A stretch of DNA of 21,350 nucleotides. Source: CAZVAN01 sp964625245. GTDB taxonomy: Bacteria > Patescibacteriota > Saccharimonadia > Saccharimonadales > UBA10212. The stretch lies in the NCBI GenBank assembly GCA_964625245.1, contig CAZVAN010000019.1:1-21350 (forward strand). The letters run 5' to 3'. The notes beneath the pieces were generated by a model. The model did not search any database. It saw only the letters and a list, made by a program, of their open reading frames with translations, and was not told where the DNA came from. Positions within the stretch are counted from its first letter, which is position 1, and each line of letters opens with the position of its first letter. Shown piece after piece: positions 12,438-20,471 of the stretch. Position numbers and translations under genes: made by a program.

Positions 12438-12444
12438 AATAAGC

Positions 12445-13614
12445 ATGAAAACTATAGCCGTAATTTTTGGCGGACAATCCACAGAGCACGATGTATCAAT
12501 AGTGACCGCTCTGGCGAGCATTATTAAACCGCTGGAACTTGCCAAAGAGTACAAAGTTGAAGCCGTTTATATTTCTAAAGACGGTTCCTGGTACTGGGAC
12601 GAGAAACTAAAAAATATCAAACTTTTTCAGGGTGGCGAAATAGAAGAATTTATGAATAAAGCCCCCAAGGTACATCTTTTGTTCGATAAAGGCTTAACCT
12701 TAGTAAAATCTAGTCAATTCGCTGGACGAAAAATGTATCACAAAATCGATATTGTTTTTCCAGCTATGCATGGAACTCATGGTGAAGACGGAGACTTGAT
12801 GGGGCTGCTGGAAATGGCCAATGTGCCGTATGTAGGCTGCGGCGTGGCTGCCAGTGCCGTAGCTATGGACAAGGTTTTAGCTAAACAAGTTACCGAAGCC
12901 TCAGACATTGCCAGCTCGCCGTGGGTCTGGTTCTACTCTTCGGAATTGACTAAAAGCCCCAAGAAAATTTTGGACTCCTTAAAGCACTTAAAATACCCAC
13001 TGTTTGTTAAACCAGCACACCTTGGTTCCAGTATCGGCATTTCACGAATTGAGAACCACCCGGAACTCATGAACGCGCTCGAAGTTGCCGCCCACTATGA
13101 CGATAAAGTAATTGTAGAAGAAGGCGTTCAAAATCTGATTGAAGTAACTCTACCGATTATGGGTAACGATGAGCCCGTGCCAGCACTCTTGGAACATCCT
13201 TTAACTAGCCCCGAAGACTTTTTTGATTTTGAAACTAAATATATTGGCGATGGCAAAAAAATGGGTGGAAAGAAGATGGGCGGCAAACGAGGAGCTCAAG
13301 GCTACAGCGACTTACCAGCTAAACTGCCAGGAGACCTTTATGGACAGGCTGAGGCTTTAGGTCTGAATGTCTATAAAACTCTAGGCTGTAGCGGTATTGC
13401 TAGGGTAGATATGCTTATAGATTCCAAAGCTAACAAGGTCTATTTTAATGAGGTCAACCCGTTACCAGGCAGCCTTTACAGCCACAATTGGAATAAAGCC
13501 GGTGTTTCAAGCGTAGAACTAGTAAATAGACTAATAGATCTTGCACTAGAGCGATGGGCTGCCAAGCAGAAATTAGCCACCAGTTTCAGCACCAACTTCC
13601 TCAAACAATTCTAA
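12445..13614 (+). CDS. ddl: D-alanine--D-alanine ligase
   Basis: 389 residues from the ATG at 12445. It joins two D-alanines with ATP for the peptidoglycan stem. The N-terminal motif is IFGGQSTEHDVS with E14; then MHGTHGEDGDLMG, ASAVAMDKVLAK, FVKPAHLGSSIG (S195) and the metal-binding NEVNPLPGS (335-343). The specificity loop reads FETKY (Y266). A Tyr there goes with D-Ala-D-Ala, while Phe at this place is found in D-Ala-D-Lac ligases of Leuconostoc and Lactobacillus. A Lys/Gly-rich insertion with two KKMGG repeats (271-280) follows directly. NPLPGSLYSHNW departs from the usual NTLPGFT. The aminotransferase ATG follows the stop codon without a gap. Confidence 0.95.
   Translation: MKTIAVIFGGQSTEHDVSIVTALASIIKPLELAKEYKVEAVYISKDGSWYWDEKLKNIKLFQGGEIEEFMNKAPKVHLLFDKGLTLVKSSQFAGRKMYHKIDIVFPAMHGTHGEDGDLMGLLEMANVPYVGCGVAASAVAMDKVLAKQVTEASDIASSPWVWFYSSELTKSPKKILDSLKHLKYPLFVKPAHLGSSIGISRIENHPELMNALEVAAHYDDKVIVEEGVQNLIEVTLPIMGNDEPVPALLEHPLTSPEDFFDFETKYIGDGKKMGGKKMGGKRGAQGYSDLPAKLPGDLYGQAEALGLNVYKTLGCSGIARVDMLIDSKANKVYFNEVNPLPGSLYSHNWNKAGVSSVELVNRLIDLALERWAAKQKLATSFSTNFLKQF
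13255..13287 (+). repeat. Short in-frame tandem repeat within ddl (KKMGG twice, then KRG-like)
   Basis: Two 15-base units encode KKMGG-KKMGG, followed by a third partial Lys-Arg-Gly unit. The units differ at synonymous sites, so this is not a fresh slippage product. It lies just after the catalytic loop residue Y266. Confidence 0.7.
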
Positions 13615-14559
13615 ATGAAATCCTCGCAGCTTGATTATAAAAAATCAAAGGCTTACCACAGGGACCGCTTTGTCCCCTTTGCTGAAGCTAACTTATCAAT
13701 TGCCAGCTCCCCAGTCCTCTACGGATTAGCTGTTTATACTGTCTTTGGCGCGACGTGGGATAAAAAATCGGGTAAACTTTTTATCTTCAGATTGAAAGAT
13801 CACTACGAGCGATTGCTAAACTCAGCCCGGATTATGGACTTTGATAGCTTCAGTCGAAATTGGCCATATCAAAAATTTGAATCAACGATGGTTGAACTTC
13901 TTAAGACCAATCAGGCCAAAGAGAATGTTCTGGTAAGAGTGAGCGTCTTTATTGACGAGCTGATTGCTGGTACTAAAATTCACGGTCTGACTAATTCGCT
14001 TAGCGCCTATATTTACCCAATGGGTGAAATATTGCCACGTTCAGGCGTGAATTTATGTGTATCGAGCTGGATACGCAACCTAGATAACTCTATTCCCTCT
14101 AGAGCCAAAGTAAACGGCAGCTATGTCAATGCCAGCTTAATGAAAAACGAGGCTCTTTTGAACGGTTATGATGACGCTATCGCCATTGATGAGCACGGTC
14201 ATGTGGCTGAGAGCACTGTAGCCAACTTTTTTATGGTGCGCGGCGGCGAGTTGATTACCCCAGGTCAAGCCACCGATATTCTGGAAGGCATTACGAGAAG
14301 TACTATTATCCAACTAGCTAAGGATTCTAATGTCCCGGTTATTGAGCGCAGTGTCGATCGCAGCGAACTCTACACCTGCGATGAAATCTTTCTTTGCGGA
14401 AGTTCGGCCAATGTCACCCCGGTGCTGTCTATCGATAGACGTCAAGTTGGAGATGGTAAGCCGGGGAGTCTAACCAAAGAATTATCACAAGCCTATTCGC
14501 AAGTTCAGGCAAACATGAACCCCAAGTACACCGAGTGGTTACTGACGCTAAATCCTTAA
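13615..14559 (+). CDS. ilvE: Class IV aminotransferase, IlvE-like (branched-chain type)
   Basis: 314 residues, fold-type IV PLP enzyme. The PLP lysine is K165 (SRAKVNGSYVN), followed by KNEALLNGYDDAIAID, VAESTVANFFMV, DILEGITRSTI and FLCGSSANVTPV, closely following bacterial IlvE blocks rather than D-amino-acid aminotransferase (which has a KSLNLL-type lysine site). IlvE exchanges amino groups between branched-chain amino acids and glutamate. CPR bacteria usually lack the rest of branched-chain synthesis, so its role may be salvage or transamination of another amino acid. Its ATG begins at the base after the ddl stop, implying co-translation and a possible link to amino-acid supply for cell wall. 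Glutamate could couple it to the gdh product. Substrate unproven. Confidence 0.85.
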   Translation: MKSSQLDYKKSKAYHRDRFVPFAEANLSIASSPVLYGLAVYTVFGATWDKKSGKLFIFRLKDHYERLLNSARIMDFDSFSRNWPYQKFESTMVELLKTNQAKENVLVRVSVFIDELIAGTKIHGLTNSLSAYIYPMGEILPRSGVNLCVSSWIRNLDNSIPSRAKVNGSYVNASLMKNEALLNGYDDAIAIDEHGHVAESTVANFFMVRGGELITPGQATDILEGITRSTIIQLAKDSNVPVIERSVDRSELYTCDEIFLCGSSANVTPVLSIDRRQVGDGKPGSLTKELSQAYSQVQANMNPKYTEWLLTLNP

Positions 14560-14568
14560 GAGGGCAAG

Positions 14569-14577
14569 TGTTAAACT
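14569..14577 (+). promoter_or_regulatory. Extended -10 promoter of ruvB, leaderless
   Basis: TGT plus TAAACT (14572-14577), 6 bases before the ATG at 14584. Confidence 0.5.
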
Positions 14578-14583
14578 ATAGCT

Positions 14584-15606
14584 ATGGCGATTGAGAGGAT
14601 TATTAATACCAGTGTTGATGAGCCTGATGAGCAGGAGTTTGAGCAAACGCTTCGGCCGCATGACTTTGAAAATTATATTGGTCAAGAGCGGCTGAAGAAA
14701 AACCTAAAATTATCCATTGGCGCTGCTAAAAAACGTGGAGAGCCGATTGATCATGTATTACTTTACGGCCCGCCGGGGCTTGGTAAAACTACGATGGCTA
14801 CCGTAATTGCAAACGAAATGGGCGCCCAAATTCGTATAACCAGCGGTCCAGCGGTAGAGCGAGCCGGAGACCTAGCCAGTTTGCTGACTAACCTACAGGA
14901 TGGTGATATTTTATTTATTGACGAAATCCATCGCCTTCATAGAGTTGTCGAGGAAGTTCTTTATGGCGCTATGGAAGATTTTAAACTGGACATCATGCTT
15001 GGCAAAGGTCCTAGCGCTCGCTCACTCAGACTAGACTTACCAAAGTTTACAATTATAGGTGCCACTACCCGGACCGGCGCACTGGCTGCGCCGCTGCGCG
15101 ACCGTTTTGGCATAATTCACCGGCTGGAATTTTACCAAACAGACGAAATCCAAAAAATTATCAAGCGAGCGGCTGGGATATTGAAAGTGCCAATTGACGA
15201 ACCTGCAGCTGAACTACTCGCTGGGCGGGCTCGCCTAACTCCCCGTATAGCCAACCGGCTGTTGAAGCGGGTCCGTGACTATGCTGATATGAACGGCGAC
15301 GGAATTATTGATAAGCCGTTAGCCGAAAAGGCTCTGAATCTACTTGAGATAGATGATTTAGGTCTCGACCCAGCCGACCGTCATTTACTAAGTGTAATCA
15401 TGGAGCACCATAACGGTGGCCCGGTGGGAGTAGAAACCCTAGCGGCCTTAACTAGCGAGGAACGCTCGACCATCGAGGATTTCTTTGAGCCATATTTGAT
15501 GCAAATAGGGCTACTGGAGCGCACACCGCGCGGGCGCAAGGTCACAGCTAAGGCCTGGAAACATATGGGCAAAAAGCCTACAACTGCGCAGCCCACCCTG
15601 TTATAA
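14584..15606 (+). CDS. ruvB: Holliday junction branch migration helicase RuvB
   Basis: 340 residues, normal length. Walker A is GPPGLGKT (62-69), Walker B is LFIDEIHRL (110-118), sensor 1 is GATTRTG (159-165), and the arginine finger lies in LRDRFG (171-176). The C-terminal winged helix includes GGPVGVETLAALTSEERSTIEDFFEPYL. RuvB is the hexameric motor that drives branch migration with RuvA, and RuvC then resolves the junction; neither ruvA nor ruvC is nearby. No Shine-Dalgarno; -10 element 6 bases before ATG. The PH-domain gene follows 11 bases downstream. Confidence 0.98.
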   Translation: MAIERIINTSVDEPDEQEFEQTLRPHDFENYIGQERLKKNLKLSIGAAKKRGEPIDHVLLYGPPGLGKTTMATVIANEMGAQIRITSGPAVERAGDLASLLTNLQDGDILFIDEIHRLHRVVEEVLYGAMEDFKLDIMLGKGPSARSLRLDLPKFTIIGATTRTGALAAPLRDRFGIIHRLEFYQTDEIQKIIKRAAGILKVPIDEPAAELLAGRARLTPRIANRLLKRVRDYADMNGDGIIDKPLAEKALNLLEIDDLGLDPADRHLLSVIMEHHNGGPVGVETLAALTSEERSTIEDFFEPYLMQIGLLERTPRGRKVTAKAWKHMGKKPTTAQPTLL

Positions 15607-15607
15607 T
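15599..15607 (+). promoter_or_regulatory. Extended -10 promoter of PH-domain gene
   Basis: TGT plus TATAAT (15602-15607), overlapping the end of ruvB and ending 10 bases before the ATG at 15618. Leader of a few bases at most. Confidence 0.5.
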
Positions 15608-15617
15608 TGCAAGAATC

Positions 15618-16172
15618 ATGCAGCCGAATCCACCACCAGCAGCCCCTGAGGATGCCACGGATTTAATAGAGAGCAACGACCGAGTTATAGCTATTGTTCA
15701 TAAACATTGGATTGGCATTGTTGGCATGTATGTTTTAGCGGCAGCCGCGGCAGCTACCATGGCCACACTTGGGGTATTTGTTATTCCGGACCTTAAACTA
15801 TCATCCGACGCACTAAGACTGTCTACAGCAGTTGCCGTCTTCGCCGTGGTTTTACTGGCAATAATTTTTTATATAATTGTTTACGTCTATGAACAAAGCA
15901 AGCTTACTTTGACCGACAAGAGTATCGTGCAGATGGTCCAACGTGGACTGTTTAACAGGAAGACTTCCAGGCTTTCAATGTCCAATGTTGAGGATGTTAA
16001 TGTCGAGCAAAGAGGAATTATAGCGCATCTATTCAACTATGGGACGCTGACCGTTCAGACCGCTGGCGAAGAAGATAACTTTGTGTTTTCTAACTGCCCA
16101 AATGCCAATATCTACGCTGAGCAAATATTAGACGCCCGGCAGGCTTATGCCCGCCACCACCCGGTTGAGTAG
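15618..16172 (+). CDS. Membrane protein with bacterial PH domain (bPH2/DUF304-like)
   Basis: 184 residues. A proline-rich N-terminus (PNPPPAAPED) precedes two membrane helices (about 31-56 and 68-92). A soluble domain at about 93-172 follows, with the bacterial PH pattern: KLTLTDKSIVQMVQRGLFNRKTSRLSM, then NVEDVNVEQRG and YGTLTVQTAGEEDNFVF. Such proteins resemble YdbT/YdbS-type membrane proteins, and no enzymatic role is known. Its stop codon lies 3 bases from the stop of the convergent pilus operon. The two stops form a small perfect hairpin (16167-16172 with 16176-16181). Confidence 0.85.
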   Translation: MQPNPPPAAPEDATDLIESNDRVIAIVHKHWIGIVGMYVLAAAAAATMATLGVFVIPDLKLSSDALRLSTAVAVFAVVLLAIIFYIIVYVYEQSKLTLTDKSIVQMVQRGLFNRKTSRLSMSNVEDVNVEQRGIIAHLFNYGTLTVQTAGEEDNFVFSNCPNANIYAEQILDARQAYARHHPVE

Positions 16173-16181
16173 GTTCTACTC
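16167..16181. other. Palindrome formed by two convergent stop codons
   Basis: GAGTAG (16167-16172) pairs with CTACTC (16176-16181) around GTT. It contains the TAG stops of the PH-domain gene (plus) and the PilP-position gene (minus). It has no T-run, so at best it is a weak two-way terminator. Confidence 0.35.
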
Positions 16182-16478
16182 TTGGAAGGGGTTGGTACGG
16201 GCTTGGTTAAACAGACTATGTACCTGTGTGTTGTTTTGTTCGAGCGTCTGAATTTGTTTAATGGCATTTTTATCGATCTTGGGTATGCTGGCACTGGCAA
16301 CTTGGGAGGCGTCGTCACTGGGTTCGGCGGAGGCTAGCCCACTGATTTTCCAGACCACCAGAAGGTAGGCCATTAAAACAACCATGATGGCGATAAACGA
16401 AGCATGTTTAGCTAATATTTTGCTAACTTTCCTAGCTTGGGCTTTCAATTCTTTAATATCTATATTCTGATTTTTCAT
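16176..16478 (-). CDS. Small bitopic protein at the PilP position of the pilus operon
   Basis: 100 residues: a basic cytoplasmic start (KELKAQARKVSKILAKH), one membrane helix at about 28-47, then a short Ser/Ala/Asp-rich outer part ending in NQARTNPFQE. A terminal R-x-(N/D)-P-F is reminiscent of PilP/GspC proteins, but the protein is much shorter than PilP (about 175) and lacks a lipobox. It overlaps pilO by 4 bases (ATGA), so it belongs to the pilM-N-O unit. It probably acts with the inner-membrane alignment complex; this is context plus a weak motif only. Confidence 0.6.
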   Translation of the reverse strand: MKNQNIDIKELKAQARKVSKILAKHASFIAIMVVLMAYLLVVWKISGLASAEPSDDASQVASASIPKIDKNAIKQIQTLEQNNTQVHSLFNQARTNPFQE

Positions 16479-17143
16479 GGCTTTATAAATATATTAACGG
16501 TTAGCGTGAAATTAATCTGGCCCGAACCGGGGTTACCGGTTGGCTGGATATTAACCTGCGTGATTTGGGCTGTGCGCCGGTTATTCTCAATACGACTAAG
16601 AAAGTCCAGCATTTTAGGATAGGTTACTTGTTGGTCTTCCGGCACCTGCGGGCCCGAATCCGGGGCTATAGTAAGCTGCACGCTATATAGTCCCGGGATG
16701 CCAATGACGGGAGTAGACTGGCTTATAATTTTCTGAGTGTTAGGACTCGTGGCTGTAGCAGAGCTGCCACCACTGGCGGTTGAAGGGTTGCTAGGCGCGG
16801 ACTTTACGCCCAGATTGCTGGACGGGAAGGTGATGCTTTGGAGACTTATGCCAGATTGACTAGCAAGTTGAAAAATTTCAAGTACAGCCTCGGCCTGATC
16901 TTTATCGTTAGGGATTACGGTGCTGGCAACTGTTTTAAAATAGCTATACTTTTCAACTTCCTTCTTAGAAATTCCTAGGTTGGTAAGTTGAGCGTTGGCT
17001 GTTTGGTTCTTAAGCTTAAGGTCAACCACTTTATTACTTTGCTCGCGAAGCGTTGAAAGACCAACCACACATAAAAATATAAACATGGCGCAACAAAGCC
17101 CTAGTATTCCAAGGAGAACCAGACGAAATCTCTGGCTATTCAT
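16475..17143 (-). CDS. pilO: Type IV pilus assembly protein PilO-like
   Basis: 222 residues. One N-terminal membrane helix (about 8-30), a coiled-coil stretch (STLREQSNKVVDLKLKNQTANAQL), then a soluble domain with a Ser/Thr/Ala/Pro-rich insert (NPSTASGGSSATATSPN, about 118-134). The C-terminal ferredoxin-like half includes VQLTIAP and YPKMLDFLSRIENNRRTAQITQVNIQ, the latter typical of PilO (MLDFLSxIE). PilO pairs with PilN in the periplasmic-side ring that links PilM and the motor to the fibre. The host probably has a single membrane, so the ring would serve a monoderm-type T4P. ATGA overlaps on both sides show tight coupling. Confidence 0.85.
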   Translation of the reverse strand: MNSQRFRLVLLGILGLCCAMFIFLCVVGLSTLREQSNKVVDLKLKNQTANAQLTNLGISKKEVEKYSYFKTVASTVIPNDKDQAEAVLEIFQLASQSGISLQSITFPSSNLGVKSAPSNPSTASGGSSATATSPNTQKIISQSTPVIGIPGLYSVQLTIAPDSGPQVPEDQQVTYPKMLDFLSRIENNRRTAQITQVNIQPTGNPGSGQINFTLTVNIFIKP

Positions 17144-17733
17144 GACTTGACTACCTCTGGAACGCTTTGATATTTTTTCTTGGCACTACTGCTAAACAGA
17201 GCTTTAAATGTGCCAGAACAGCGATAGACGCTGGCATCATTAGCGCAGCTAATATTGACTATATCCACTTTTGAAAATAGACCGTTGCTAGGGTCGTTAA
17301 GATTAACGGCGATTTGAGCGGCGGAACTGGAGTCTTTGGCGCTGGCGCTTAAGTCCAGCGTTCCATCAATTTTACTAAGGCTTAATGAACTAAGAACCGT
17401 GCCGTCAGGCATTATTTTACCAATGTCCTGGATGAGGTTAGAAAAATGAACTTCATTGCCCAGTACTTGATTTATGACTTTAATATCGCCGGTAATTTCT
17501 TTGGCGTCATTTTGAACTTTGGCCAGATTCTGAGATTCTAGCTGAGCATTGGTCTTATCGAGACTGGCCTGAAGGCTGCCTACCTGTTGGTGAAGATAAA
17601 GCCAGCCGCCCACCAGAATAATGAGCAAGCCGCCAATAGCGGCTAGGGCACCTATTATCCACTGCCGCAGGCTGCTATTTTGGCGGCCGAAGCGGATACG
17701 CAAGGCATGCTCAGGGGGGAGTAGGTTTATCAT
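17140..17733 (-). CDS. pilN: Type IV pilus assembly protein PilN
   Basis: 197 residues. It starts MINLLPPEH, the conserved INLLP motif that in PilN docks into PilM. A membrane helix follows at about 28-47, a coiled coil at about 48-75, and a C-terminal ferredoxin-like domain with IGKIMPDGTVLSSLSLSKIDGTLDLSASA. It is the partner of PilO. Overlaps of 4 bases with both pilM (upstream) and pilO (downstream) give the classic M-N-O order. Confidence 0.92.
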   Translation of the reverse strand: MINLLPPEHALRIRFGRQNSSLRQWIIGALAAIGGLLIILVGGWLYLHQQVGSLQASLDKTNAQLESQNLAKVQNDAKEITGDIKVINQVLGNEVHFSNLIQDIGKIMPDGTVLSSLSLSKIDGTLDLSASAKDSSSAAQIAVNLNDPSNGLFSKVDIVNISCANDASVYRCSGTFKALFSSSAKKKYQSVPEVVKS

Positions 17734-18806
17734 TGGTATATCTCTTCTGGGTCCAAAATCGCTTCACCAGCTACAGTAATATAGGCTGACTTATGAAGTT
17801 CAGATGGTGTTTTAAGATTACCGAAATCCAGATTTTGCCAGGGATCCAAAGTTTTTGCTGGCAAGCCTAGTTGCTTGGACAAGAATTGGTTTAAACCAGG
17901 CATAGTAGCACCACCACCACTGGTTACAATATGGGCGATCTCTCGGTTACTTTTACCAACCCGCTCGTTATAGTAGCGCATGATTTTACGAACTTCTTTA
18001 ACCAGTATGTTGAGCATTGGTTGTATGGCCTCCTCAACTTGGTGCTGCTTTTCGCTAACACCAATACCATACTTACTCTTGATTTGGTAAGCTTCGTCCT
18101 CGCCAACTTCAAACTTCTGGCCTATCAGCTTGGTCATTAATTCGCTGCCGCCAGGCAGTGTGCTGTTAACGATCATTGTTTTATCGAACACAGCCAGGTC
18201 AATAGCAACGGCGCCAAAGTCTATCAGGATTGATGGTTCGGTGTGCGAAGCGTCAGCAATGGCAAAGACTCGACTGGTGGCATTCATAGATGGTTCCAGT
18301 GCAATTGGCTCCAACTCCAGTGCTTGAAAAAGTTTGATATAACTGTCGACAATTGATTTTGGTGTAGCTACCACCAATATCTCAATTCCGGTCTCGTCAC
18401 GCTGGCTGATTTCGTGATCGATGTAGAGATTGTCGATAGGCATTGGAATATACTGCTCGGCCTCAACTCTTATTGCTTCCTTGATATCTTCATCGTCCAT
18501 GACTGGTATCTTCATCAGCCGACTAAAAGTGTGCGAGGTTGGCAGGGAGCAGGCAACGCGGTGGGTATAGATAGAGCCAACTAAGTGGGTCTTAAAAAGC
18601 TCATACATAGCCTTACTTATAGCGTCATAGTTAGCCACTACACCGTTTAAGATAGACACCGCCGGAAACTTACCCATACCATAACCCAAAACCTTCGGTT
18701 TTTCGCCAGCTCTTAACTCGAGCTGCATGACCTTAATCGTGTTATGGCCAATATCTAAACCAAAAATTGGCTCGTCGTGAAAAAAATTGTCTGCGCCCAT
18801 CCGCAT
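17730..18806 (-). CDS. pilM: Type IV pilus assembly ATPase-like protein PilM
   Basis: 358 residues, actin/FtsA-like fold. Phosphate-1 motif FGLDIGHNTIKVMQL (15-29), then VACSLPTSHTFSRLMKIP, the acidic EDIKEAIRVEAEQYIPMPIDN helix region, phosphate-2 ILIDFGAVAIDLAVFD and adenosine motif VTSGGGATMPGL. PilM is the cytoplasmic ring component that binds the PilN N-terminus. Start chosen at 18806, with TATAAA (18821-18816) nine bases upstream; an in-frame ATG two codons later (MGADNFF) is an alternative. No Shine-Dalgarno. The promoter lies in a 75-base gap after the prepilin genes, so pilMNO can be expressed separately. Confidence 0.95.
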   Translation of the reverse strand: MRMGADNFFHDEPIFGLDIGHNTIKVMQLELRAGEKPKVLGYGMGKFPAVSILNGVVANYDAISKAMYELFKTHLVGSIYTHRVACSLPTSHTFSRLMKIPVMDDEDIKEAIRVEAEQYIPMPIDNLYIDHEISQRDETGIEILVVATPKSIVDSYIKLFQALELEPIALEPSMNATSRVFAIADASHTEPSILIDFGAVAIDLAVFDKTMIVNSTLPGGSELMTKLIGQKFEVGEDEAYQIKSKYGIGVSEKQHQVEEAIQPMLNILVKEVRKIMRYYNERVGKSNREIAHIVTSGGGATMPGLNQFLSKQLGLPAKTLDPWQNLDFGNLKTPSELHKSAYITVAGEAILDPEEIYQ

Positions 18807-18815
18807 ATTTATATC

Positions 18816-18821
18816 TTTATA
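18816..18821 (-). promoter_or_regulatory. -10-like TATAAA before pilM
   Basis: TATAAA on the minus strand, 9 bases before the pilM ATG. Another TATAAT lies further up (minus 18848-18843), so two starts are possible, one giving a leader of about 30 bases. Confidence 0.4.
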
Positions 18822-18881
18822 TTGGTTATCCTTATAGCCAAAATTATAACACTTGTAGGGCCTAATTACTGCCAGTGTGAT

Positions 18882-20471
18882 TCAAGGGTGGGTCAGGACT
18901 TCCCGCCAAGATAAAACCGTATAGCCATTAGTACTGGGATATTTGGGCGGTGGGGAGTACTGCAGGTTATTGTCAAACTGGGTGCTGTTATGCTCAACCC
19001 CCGAAATGTAGCTTGGGATAGTTGTGTCGTGGGCCGCATCACCGCAAGAATTATTGCCATCTAGCCAAGTCCAAGTCCATGTCTGGCGGGTTGCCACTGA
19101 GCCATAAAAGGTCAATGTCTGATTGGAATTTATCCACCCCCTCGTACACCTGGATGAGTTGGAGCGATAAACTCCGGGATACATAACTTCACCGTTTTGG
19201 GCAAGCACGGCAGCATCAACTTCAAAATTGAAACTTCCAGAAGCCGGCGGAGCATAGGGTGCGATAAGTACTGAGTCCTGAGCGATTAATCCAAGGGCGT
19301 CACTGCCGTTTTTTGTGCCATACAGCACATCGTCAGCTATCACTATATCACCTTGGCTGGAGGCCGAGGCTAATCGGCCGGCGGCAATGCTAAGTCGTCC
19401 GGAAAAAGTCGGGTTGGTCCTTACCCAAACATTGTCCTCGGCGAATATTACGCCGACAGACGGCACGGCTACGCCGGTTGCAATTGACTGCAATGACAAT
19501 GCGTTGGTATAGGGTGTAGCCGTATCCGTTTCGCCGTTCACAGCATATAAGTCATAGGTATTGTTTGAATTGAGTTGGATTAAATAGCCACGCGTCAAAC
19601 TGTAGCTTGAATTTACTCGCGGCAAATAAGCTGGGGTTCGAGTGTTTGGCGTTTGCGAGCAGGCGTTGGCCTGGCCGGCTAGAGCCGAAGTGGCCGAAAA
19701 CGCCGCGAAGGCTGCTTTTTTGATTGTGCAGAGACTACCAGTAACTTGCGTAAAATCAACGGCCGGAGCCGGGAAGAGCCAATTACTTTTATCACGGGTT
19801 GAGCAGTTTACTGGAGTAGTTACTGAGGCGTTACACCAGACGCCAGGGTGACTCGAGCCGTCACCTCCAAGTGAATCAGAGGGTATATATGTGGCGTTTG
19901 GGCTGCTAACCGTAGAGGTGTTAGCCCCATCCATTCTTACGCCTTGGTTAGACAGCACCGGCCCAACAGCGGTTTCGGTATTGCCGAACCAGAGGGCTGA
20001 GTCTGAGACTACACCGTAGCTGGCAAAAGAGGCGGCCCCGATTTGAGCTTCAATAGTTCGGATAGCGCCGCTGCCCACAGCCTTGCCAATCGACCTCACC
20101 TTAACGACAGTAGAACCATTAACCGGCGGCTGAATCCAGATTGTGTAAGTGCCTTGTTTGACGGCGTTAGCATCATAAAAATTATGAACATATGGGCCAT
20201 ATCCAAGCGTTGGATCCGGAGTAGCTGGTGTAGCCTGGCCATCTTTGTAGTCGGTTGGGTTATGGCTCATGTGCCACAAATAATAGTTTATTCCCGACTC
20301 TGCTACGTTAAAGGCTTTTTGGCTTTGTAAATTATTGCCGACCACTGAGTAATTGGTCAGAGTTGTTTCAACGACAGCCGCAAAAAGGATAGAGATAACA
20401 ATTATGAAAGACAGCAAAGTGGGGATAGTGAATCCTTGCTGGTCATGTGAAAACTTGGATAGAAGCTTCAT
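18882..20471 (-). CDS. PilX-like large minor prepilin lacking Glu5
   Basis: 529 residues. A prepilin-type leader (MKLLSKFSHDQQG) precedes FTIPTLLSFIIVISILFAAVVE, a class III signal with cleavage expected after the Gly. Mature position 5 is Thr instead of the usual Glu, as in some minor or capping pseudopilins (for example GspK). The conserved AFNVAESGINYYLWHM helix is the PilX N-terminal pattern. The remaining 450 or so residues are a Ser/Thr/Asn-rich surface domain with several cysteines (CNASVTTPVNC, CSQTPN, SSRCTRG, NNSCGD) and no recognised enzyme motif. It overlaps the upstream prepilin gene by 4 bases. Probably a tip or minor pilin with an adhesive or sensing head, by inference. Confidence 0.82.
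   Translation of the reverse strand: MKLLSKFSHDQQGFTIPTLLSFIIVISILFAAVVETTLTNYSVVGNNLQSQKAFNVAESGINYYLWHMSHNPTDYKDGQATPATPDPTLGYGPYVHNFYDANAVKQGTYTIWIQPPVNGSTVVKVRSIGKAVGSGAIRTIEAQIGAASFASYGVVSDSALWFGNTETAVGPVLSNQGVRMDGANTSTVSSPNATYIPSDSLGGDGSSHPGVWCNASVTTPVNCSTRDKSNWLFPAPAVDFTQVTGSLCTIKKAAFAAFSATSALAGQANACSQTPNTRTPAYLPRVNSSYSLTRGYLIQLNSNNTYDLYAVNGETDTATPYTNALSLQSIATGVAVPSVGVIFAEDNVWVRTNPTFSGRLSIAAGRLASASSQGDIVIADDVLYGTKNGSDALGLIAQDSVLIAPYAPPASGSFNFEVDAAVLAQNGEVMYPGVYRSNSSRCTRGWINSNQTLTFYGSVATRQTWTWTWLDGNNSCGDAAHDTTIPSYISGVEHNSTQFDNNLQYSPPPKYPSTNGYTVLSWREVLTHP

Noticed and set aside
12418..12444. Upstream TTG start for ddl
   Set aside because: The extra nine residues come from the promoter spacer and -10; family alignment begins at MKTIAVIFGG.
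13231..13242. Ddl as a D-Ala-D-Lac ligase (vancomycin-resistance type)
   Set aside because: The specificity loop ends in KY (Y266), not KF, which indicates D-Ala-D-Ala.
13615..14559. The aminotransferase as a D-amino-acid aminotransferase
   Set aside because: The lysine-site and later blocks follow IlvE (RAK-x-x-G-x-Y, EGITR), not the KSLNLL type. Context alone is not enough to rename it.
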